Source: Mageeibacillus sp. UBA1046 (lineage in GTDB: Bacteria; Bacillota; Clostridia; Saccharofermentanales; DTU023). Taken from it: a DNA stretch of 11,747 bases. The stretch is from positions 27,591 to 39,337 of the forward strand of contig DCDV01000027.1 in assembly GCA_002316595.1 (NCBI GenBank), given 5' to 3'. The notes under the pieces were generated by a model. The model saw only the letters and a list, made by a program, of their open reading frames with translations, was not told the origin of the DNA and did not search any database. Shown in pieces: positions 7,554-11,747 of this stretch. Made by a program: the position numbers and the translations under genes. How positions within the stretch are numbered: the stretch's first letter is position 1; every line of letters begins with the position of its first letter.

Positions 7554-7641
7554 GAGAAGGTCAGCAGAGCGAATTTAGAGCGAGTTTTGATGCACGCCGC
7601 TCCCGGGAGGTTCCAAGCAGTTAAGTCTGCATCTATGCGAT

Positions 7642-7672
7642 AAAAAAGAGTCTCTTTTCAGAGACTCTTTTT
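7642..7672. terminator. Bidirectional rho-independent terminator
   Basis: A-run, then GAGTCTC (7648-7654), loop TTTTCA, GAGACTC (7661-7667) and a T-run to 7672. The flanking A and T runs make it functional on both strands. It sits between the + strand OCD-family gene (ends 7488) and the - strand alcohol dehydrogenase (ends 7749), so it can end both convergent transcripts. Confidence 0.92.
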
Positions 7673-7748
7673 GCTTGGCAAAGTAACTACTTATTGCTAA
7701 AATGCACCGCTCAAATCAATGGGACGGATACCTGTGTTTTCTTCTATC

Positions 7749-8801
7749 TTATGCGTCGCCTTTCAGTACCACCTTGATGGCATTGTCACGGCGTTCTTCA
7801 AAGATGTCATACCCTTCGGCCACTTGGGACAACGGTAATGTATGGGTGATAAGGGGCTTCATATTGAGTTTTCCTTCCTTGATCAGGTCAATCAACTCGG
7901 AGATACGATTAGCATTAACTAAACCCATCTTGATGGCGATATTTTTTATCCATAGTTTATTCATCTCAACTACCTGGGGCTTTTCAAATACGCCGATCAG
8001 AGAAACGGTTCCGCCCGCCCTAACACCATCAATAGCGCCTTTGAAGGTGGGTTCAAAACCATTTGCTTCGATGGTAACATCAGCACCGCGGCCACCAGTC
8101 ATGTCCTTAAGGGCCTGCACAACATCAACCTTTTGGGGATTCAGCCCGTAATCAGCCCATCCATTTTTCTTGGCAAATTCAAGTCTTGAATCATCTATAT
8201 CAACCGCCACGATCCTGGCCGGTCCCCATAGACGAGCAGTGGCCATTGCACACATGCCGACCGGGCCGGAACCGAATACTGCCACCGTATCTCCCGGTTG
8301 AATATTGCCGTTTTCGGCACCAAAATATCCGGTAGAAAGAATATCGCCAACGAACAAGACATCTTCATCGGTTAAACTATCTGGAATAATATACATTCCG
8401 GAATCAGCATAAGGTACTCTAACGTAATCAGCCTGGCAGCCATCGATCATATAGCCGTATATCCAGCTACCTGTAGTGCACTGCGAATACATGCCCCGGC
8501 GGCAATAGTAGCAGTCCATACACTGGGTAACACAAGATACTGCGACCTTATCACCTTTTTTAAACTTATTTACAGACGATCCGACTTCTTCCACTATTCC
8601 GCAGAACTCGTGGCCGATTATCCTGCCCGGCTCGACTTCGGGCATCCCACCGTGGCGGATGTGTTTGTCTGTGCCACAGATGGTGGAGGTTGTGACCTTA
8701 ACAATAGCGTCGGTGGGTTTGATGATGGTCGGCTTAGGAACTTGATCTAAACTCATCTTTTCTGGTCCGTGATAAACAAATGCTTTCATAGTGTTTGCCA
8801 T
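7749..8801 (-). CDS. Zinc-dependent medium-chain alcohol/polyol dehydrogenase
   Basis: A 350-residue MDR-family dehydrogenase that oxidises an alcohol or reduces a ketone/aldehyde with NAD(P). Catalytic zinc ligands are C42 (ICGTD), H64 (GHE) and D153 (VGD), the Cys-His-Asp set also found in the Thermoanaerobacter secondary alcohol dehydrogenase. Unlike that enzyme it keeps the structural zinc lobe, C94-x2-C97-x2-C100-x7-C108. The cofactor domain has GSGPVG (177-182) and D201 at the end of the second strand (VAVDIDD), which favours NAD. The start is set by GGAGG nine bases upstream on the minus strand. No clear -35/-10 is visible in the 96 bases between the gene and the IS256 left end, so the IS may have displaced its promoter region. 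Substrate cannot be read; the nearby SDR gene and the fermentative setting suggest alcohol, diol or ketone metabolism, but this is a guess. Confidence 0.9.
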   Translation of the reverse strand: MANTMKAFVYHGPEKMSLDQVPKPTIIKPTDAIVKVTTSTICGTDKHIRHGGMPEVEPGRIIGHEFCGIVEEVGSSVNKFKKGDKVAVSCVTQCMDCYYCRRGMYSQCTTGSWIYGYMIDGCQADYVRVPYADSGMYIIPDSLTDEDVLFVGDILSTGYFGAENGNIQPGDTVAVFGSGPVGMCAMATARLWGPARIVAVDIDDSRLEFAKKNGWADYGLNPQKVDVVQALKDMTGGRGADVTIEANGFEPTFKGAIDGVRAGGTVSLIGVFEKPQVVEMNKLWIKNIAIKMGLVNANRISELIDLIKEGKLNMKPLITHTLPLSQVAEGYDIFEERRDNAIKVVLKGDA

Positions 8802-8897
8802 TACATAAATCCTCCAAAAATTTTAATAGATACTATTCTTTAATAATGCATGCGTATGCTTCCATGGAGTACCAATTGTGGTTGTGATCTCTCCTTC

Positions 8898-8926
8898 GAT
8901 AAAGTCCATATAATTGTGTAAAAGTA
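8898..8926 (+). repeat. IS256 left terminal inverted repeat
   Basis: GATAAAGTCCATATAATTG followed by TGTAAAAGTA; pairs with the right repeat at 21 of 25 aligned positions, with mismatches clustered at 8911-8913 and one at 8924. Confidence 0.85.
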
Positions 8927-8933
8927 AAAAAGA

Positions 8934-9001
8934 TCATGTGACTCCTTTTTACGGTATAATGTTTTTGAGAAGAAAACATACCTAGGAGGAAAATCACATG
9001 A
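8934..9001 (+). promoter_or_regulatory. Hairpin able to hide the transposase ribosome site and start codon in read-through RNA
   Basis: TCATGTGA (8934-8941) is complementary to TCACATGA (8994-9001), which contains the transposase ATG (8998-9000). Past a 5-base bulge, CTCCT (8942-8946) can pair with AGGAG (8984-8988) of the Shine-Dalgarno. The left arm lies upstream of the element's own -10 (8955-8960), so only RNA coming from outside would contain both arms. IS10 and IS50 use this arrangement to avoid activation by outside transcription. Confidence 0.6.
8955..8960 (+). promoter_or_regulatory. -10 element of the transposase promoter
   Basis: Perfect TATAAT at 8955-8960, 38 bases before the transposase ATG, with AGGAGG at 8984-8989. 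No good -35 is seen at the expected distance (GATCAT at 8932-8937). Confidence 0.5.
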
Positions 9002-10124
9002 CCCAAGTACATTTTACTTTAAAACAGAAAGATATTCAAAGATTAATTCAAAAATCGGTAAAAGATGATCTTTCAAAGAATATTTTAACTAAAGTTTTCA
9101 ATGAACTTATGAAAGAAGCAATTCTCGCAATAGCCAGCGTAATGGTTATTACGAAAGAGATTATATCACTAGGGTTGGCACCTTGGAACTTCAGGTTCCA
9201 AGAACAAGAGACGGGAAGTTTTCTCCCACTATTTTTGAGCGATATAAACGCCACGAAAAGGCACTATTAGCATCGATGGTTGAAATGTATGTCTCTGGCG
9301 TTTCTACCCGTAAGGTATCTGAAATTGTAGAAGAACTTTGTGGAAAAAGTGTTTCAAAGTCCTTCGTGTCAAGTCTTACAAAAGAACTGGACCAAGTGGT
9401 TCATGAGTGGCAATATTGCTCCCTACAGGGTAAAAAATACCCTTATATAATGGTTGATGTTATGTATATTAAAGTACGTGAGAATCATCGTGTAATTTCT
9501 AAAAGCTGTCATATCGCTGTTGGGATCTCAGAAGAGGGAACTCGTGAAATTATAGGTTTTCTAATTCAAGATGGAGAAAGCGATAGAACTTGGTCCCACT
9601 TCTTTGAATATCTTAAACAAAGAAATCTTAAAAACGTTAAAATGGTTATTTCAGATGCCCATAAGGGACTTATTGCTGCTATTAAAAAGAATTTTACTGA
9701 TGTTTCTTGGCAACGCTGTCAGGTTCATTTCTTAAGAAATATTTTTTCAAGCATACCAAAGAAAAACTCAACTTCTTTTCGTGAACAGGTAAAAGCTATT
9801 TTTCGCTTAACTAACATAGAAGATGCTCGTAAAGCAAAAGACTTAATTTTAGATGCTTATGGAGATAATATAAAGTATTTAAAGGCCTGTGATGCCCTTG
9901 ACGAAGGGTTTGATGATGCTTTTCAATATGCTGTAAATGGAATTTCACACCCACGTCTAAGGAGTACAAATTTATTAGAACGATTAAACGAAGAAGTAAG
10001 ACGGCGGGAAAAAGTAATTCGTATTTTCCCTAATGTGGATTCAGCCACACGCCTCATTGGTGCCATATTAATTGATAAACATGAAAAATGGATTTCTTCG
10101 CCCAGAGCTTATTTAAAGATGTAA
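8998..10124 (+). pseudogene. IS256-family transposase, inactivated by a frameshifting internal deletion
   Basis: Reading starts at ATG 8998 (MTQVHFTLK..., a typical IS256-family N terminus) in one frame and remains recognisable to about 9120 (FNELMKEA). From about 9126 the homologous sequence (RNSQRNGYYERDYITRVG) continues in another frame to the stop at 10122-10124. The span is 1127 bases, not a multiple of three and about 45 short of the 390-codon family length, so a deletion of about 15 codons plus a frame change near 9118-9128 is the simplest reading. The rest is intact: VDVMYIKV (first catalytic Asp), ISDAHKGL (second Asp), WQRCQVHFLRN, and STNLLERLNEEVRRREK with the catalytic Glu. IS256 transposase is not made by programmed frameshifting, so this copy should be inactive unless helped in trans. 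A TTG at 9183 could give a truncated protein lacking the DNA-binding N terminus. Confidence 0.88.
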
Positions 10125-10148
10125 ACTTGACTCAAACATTGTACTAGG

Positions 10149-10177
10149 TAATTTTACACAAGATTATGGACTTGACT
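10149..10177 (-). repeat. IS256 right terminal inverted repeat
   Basis: Reverse complement reads AAGTCCATAATCTTG then TGTAAAATTA, matching the left end. The last four bases (10174-10177, GACT on the + strand) differ from the left end, so they are either divergent IS sequence or flank. Confidence 0.75.
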
Positions 10178-10200
10178 TAAGTAAACAAACTGGATATAAT
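10172..10200 (+). promoter_or_regulatory. Hybrid promoter at the IS256 right end driving the SDR gene
   Basis: TTGACT (10172-10177) and TATAAT (10195-10200) are separated by exactly 17 bases, close to the vegetative sigma consensus. The -35 overlaps the extreme IS end and the -10 lies in the flank. Expected transcription start is near 10207, about 60 bases before the SDR start, leaving an A-rich leader. IS256 insertions are known to create such outward hybrid promoters. Confidence 0.75.
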
Positions 10201-10268
10201 TAAAAAGAAGAAAATATGAGCAGTAAACAAAAAAATCCAAAATAAAAAAACAAAAAGGTGGGATTTTA

Positions 10269-11198
10269 ATGGGTAAGTTAGATGGCAAAGTAGTAGTAGT
10301 GACAGGCGCGGTTTCAGCAATTCCCGGTTTTGACTCTATCGGATCGGCAACAGTTCGTGAAGCATTGGCCGAAGGAGCAAAAGGGGTAGTTGTGTCTGAC
10401 ATTAATGACAAATTAGGGGAAGATTTTGTCAAAGAATTAAATGATAAATATGGTAAGGGACATGCAGTTTATGCTCACACCGATGTATCTCAACCTAAAG
10501 ATGTTGAAAAATTATTTGAAATTACAGAAAAAGCTTATGGAGTTGTCGATGCAATATTATGTAATGCCGGTGTGGTAACTGCAGAAAATTTTGATGGAGA
10601 TCCAGAAGAAGTTCTGAAATCTCGTAAATTTATTCAAAGTATTAATGAGGACGGAGTATTTTATACATTATTATATGGTTCTCGTTTAATGATGAAACAT
10701 GGAACAAAAGGTTCAATCTTGCTGGTTTCTAGTATTCATGGTGTTGCCGGTCGCCATAAGGTCGTAAATCAAGAAACAGGTGAAAAATTAATCGAGCGTT
10801 TCGATTTACTTCAATATACAATGGGTAAACATGGTTTAGTTGGTTTATCGAAAGCAGCAGCCTTACAATTAGCGGAATCTGGTATACGAGTAAATACTAT
10901 AAATCCAGGTTATATTATGACCCCATTATTCCAAGCAGCTGTATGTGTCGATAAAAATGATTTGGCAGCAGAAGATTCATTAGCAACAGATGCATTTGAC
11001 TTTGAACAATTAGCAACATTACATCCATTATCTAATGATCCTATAACAGACAAAGAAATCGTTTGTCGTGGTAAATTTGGTGGTCGTATGGGAGTTCCTG
11101 ACGAAATTGCTAAGCCTGCAGTATTCTTAATGTCAGATGAAGCATCCTTTATAACAGGTCAAAAATTGGTGATTGATGGCGGTTATACCGCCGGCTAA
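10269..11198 (+). CDS. Short-chain dehydrogenase/reductase (SDR) with expanded loops, substrate unknown
   Basis: Classical-type SDR, but 309 residues rather than about 250. The cofactor motif is stretched: TGAVSAIPGFDSIG (12-25) is six residues longer than the usual TGxxxGxG. D44 after the second strand favours NAD(H). NAG (99-101), N126, S154/S155, Y183 and K187 (YTMGK) supply the catalytic set. The gap between the catalytic Ser and Tyr is about 14 residues longer than usual, and the substrate loop after NPGYIMTP (212-219) is also long. The C terminus (FITGQKLVIDGGYTAG) is typical. The start is supported by AAGGTGGG about eight bases upstream. Sampled GC is about 36%, well below the genes left of the IS, which suggests foreign origin. 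Transcription probably starts at the hybrid promoter at the IS end. The divergent alcohol dehydrogenase across the IS could share a pathway, but this is only inferred. Confidence 0.88.
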   Translation: MGKLDGKVVVVTGAVSAIPGFDSIGSATVREALAEGAKGVVVSDINDKLGEDFVKELNDKYGKGHAVYAHTDVSQPKDVEKLFEITEKAYGVVDAILCNAGVVTAENFDGDPEEVLKSRKFIQSINEDGVFYTLLYGSRLMMKHGTKGSILLVSSIHGVAGRHKVVNQETGEKLIERFDLLQYTMGKHGLVGLSKAAALQLAESGIRVNTINPGYIMTPLFQAAVCVDKNDLAAEDSLATDAFDFEQLATLHPLSNDPITDKEIVCRGKFGGRMGVPDEIAKPAVFLMSDEASFITGQKLVIDGGYTAG

Positions 11199-11243
11199 TG
11201 TGTCGGGGGGACGTGTGTCGGGGGGACGGGGTTGTTGACACAC
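11199..11243 (+). repeat. GC-rich REP-like repeat with a duplicated left half
   Basis: Directly after the SDR stop, a 15-base unit (TGTGTCGGGGGGACG) occurs twice without mismatch (11199-11213, 11214-11228), followed by GGGTTGTT and GACACAC. GTGTGTC (11213-11219) pairs with GACACAC (11237-11243) around a G-rich loop. From memory, TGTGTC..GGGGACGG..GACACA palindromes are dispersed in many Bacillota and often associated with Y1-type transposases. It is very GC-rich inside an AT-rich stretch. The following bases to 11375 show nothing recognisable. Confidence 0.6.
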
Positions 11244-11375
11244 TTAGTTTTCTATCCTGTAATCTATTTTTCATGAACTTTTTTCTTAGATAAATAAAAA
11301 GCAGTCCTAATTAGAAGCTTTCACATAGGGATTGGATAAAAACTTAAGTGAACAGCTTTAAGGGTTAGCAAGATT

Positions 11376-11415
11376 AAGACCACATTGGAGACTAAATTCT
11401 CTGGTGTGGTCTTTT
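11376..11415. terminator. Hairpin terminator between SDR and hsdR
   Basis: AAGACCACA (11376-11384) pairs with TGTGGTCTT (11405-11413), with an inner GAGA/TCTC pairing and a short T-run on the + strand. It lies between convergent genes and could stop both, although the T-run is short on + and interrupted on -. Confidence 0.75.
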
Positions 11416-11419
11416 GATA

Positions 11420-11474
11420 TTATTCTAAATAATCTTTTGCATACTCAATTTCCTCTTCTATATCTTTATAGTAT
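11420..11474 (-). other. Short coding-like remnant downstream of hsdR
   Basis: On the minus strand, just after the hsdR stop and in another frame, the bases read YYKDIEEEIEYAKDYLE then stop, between two stop codons. The charged, helical look suggests a gene tail or a decayed alternative end of hsdR, but 17 codons are too few to assign. Confidence 0.2.
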
Positions 11475-11480
11475 TAATAA

Positions 11481-11747
11481 CTATACCAATCCAAAATACT
11501 TCTCAAAGAAGGCCAGAAGCTTATCGATTATGGTCTGTTTTTTAATGGTTCTAGAATTAGATGCAAATCTAGATACAGGAGGCATTATCCTATCTATATC
11601 AGTTCCTGTTGTCTTCATAAGGCCATCCCTAAAAGAGTTCTCAATAAATCTTCTTGCTTCCTCTTCCTTAAGGTTTTCCTCCTTGATGAGCTTACCCATA
11701 TCTTTTTCTTTGTTTTCACTTAAAATGTGTTTGGCAGAATAGAATCC
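11481..11747 (-). CDS. hsdR: Type I restriction enzyme R subunit, C-terminal end (cut by window)
   Basis: The minus-strand reading is open from the right edge to the TAG at 11481-11483. The visible 88 or so residues match the C-terminal tail of HsdR proteins: FYSAKHILSENKEKDMGK, RRFIENSF, TGTDIDRIMPPVSRF and KKQTIIDKLLAFFEKYFGL. The ATG at 11699 is internal, since the homologous sequence continues upstream of it. HsdR is the ATP-driven translocase and nuclease of a type I restriction-modification complex; its motor and nuclease domains, and any hsdM/hsdS, would lie beyond the right edge. The AT-rich composition and the neighbouring IS fit an accessory region. Whether the gene is intact cannot be judged here. 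Confidence 0.8.
   Translation of the reverse strand, partial: GFYSAKHILSENKEKDMGKLIKEENLKEEEARRFIENSFRDGLMKTTGTDIDRIMPPVSRFASNSRTIKKQTIIDKLLAFFEKYFGLV

Larger units (their letters stand above)
8898..10177 (+). mobile_element. IS256-family insertion sequence with a defective transposase
   Basis: About 1280 bp, typical of IS256. The left end begins GATAAAGTCCATATAATTG, very like the IS256 terminal repeat as I recall it. The right end, read outward-in, gives AAGTCCATAATCTTG then TGTAAAA. Aligned over 25 bases (8902-8926 against 10173-10149), 21 match. The outermost four right-end bases do not match the left end, so the right boundary is uncertain by about four bases. The eight bases outside each end (TCTCCTTC and TAAGTAAA) are not a duplication. 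Internal GC is clearly lower than in the genes to the left. Confidence 0.9.

Noticed and set aside
7600..7640. tRNA-like or riboswitch-like fragment (GGTTCCAAGC resembles a T arm)
   Set aside because: No acceptor or anticodon stem can be built, and the site is between convergent genes with no gene to regulate.
7702..8151. Plus-strand reading frame opposite the alcohol dehydrogenase
   Set aside because: It has no family motif or good ribosome site and lies antisense to a clear gene.
9183..10124. Separate transposase gene starting at a TTG
   Set aside because: Homologous sequence continues upstream in the same frame to about 9126 and then into the 8998 frame, so this is one broken gene.
10127..10154. 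Second outward promoter in the IS (TTGACT at 10127-10132)
   Set aside because: The -10 at the right distance (TAATTT/AATTTT) is poor; the promoter at 10172-10200 is far better.
10216..10245. Nine-codon leader peptide (MSSKQKNPK) before the SDR gene
   Set aside because: It is A-rich and low in complexity, has no attenuator structure after it, and could easily arise by chance.
11404..11742. Plus-strand reading frame of 112 codons at the right edge
   Set aside because: It is antisense to the hsdR tail, which has clear family motifs, and it begins inside the terminator hairpin.

Overview
The window looks like a chromosomal segment of a low-to-mid GC anaerobic member of the Bacillota (Clostridia-like). 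The evidence is a GlgD-type regulatory subunit next to GlgA, a PPi-type phosphofructokinase, strong AGGAGG ribosome binding sites and an IS256-family element. Species cannot be named from sequence alone.

Left part (1-7488, all + strand): the 3' part of glgD (cut by the window edge), glgA (glycogen synthase), a cytoplasmic GH13 alpha-glucan hydrolase of the neopullulanase/cyclomaltodextrinase type, a phosphofructokinase carrying the residues associated with PPi use, and an ornithine cyclodeaminase/mu-crystallin family protein. The first four form a coherent carbon-storage and glycolysis block: ADP-glucose synthesis, chain elongation, alpha-glucan breakdown, and entry of hexose phosphate into glycolysis. 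GlgC/GlgD releases PPi, which a PPi-dependent PFK could reuse. No terminator is visible between glgD, glgA and the GH13 gene, so they may be one operon. Several intergenic gaps hold short tandem or inverted repeats.

Middle (7489-8897): a strong bidirectional hairpin terminator separates the left block from a convergent, minus-strand zinc-dependent medium-chain alcohol dehydrogenase.

Right part (8898-11747): an IS256-family element with recognisable inverted repeats and a transposase gene broken by a frameshifting internal deletion, then an AT-rich NAD-type short-chain dehydrogenase, a GC-rich REP-like repeat, a hairpin terminator, and the convergent 3' end of a type I restriction hsdR gene running off the right edge. 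Sampled lines drop from about 45-55% GC left of the element to about 27-38% inside and right of it. No target-site duplication flanks the element, so it probably marks a recombination junction into accessory DNA.

The best observations are: a near-consensus promoter (TTGACT, 17 bp, TATAAT) whose -35 straddles the right end of the IS and points into the dehydrogenase gene; a hairpin at the IS left end that would bury the transposase start codon only in transcripts entering from outside; and a dehydrogenase with an enlarged cofactor-binding loop. I found no CRISPR array, rRNA or tRNA, and no clearly new multi-gene system.
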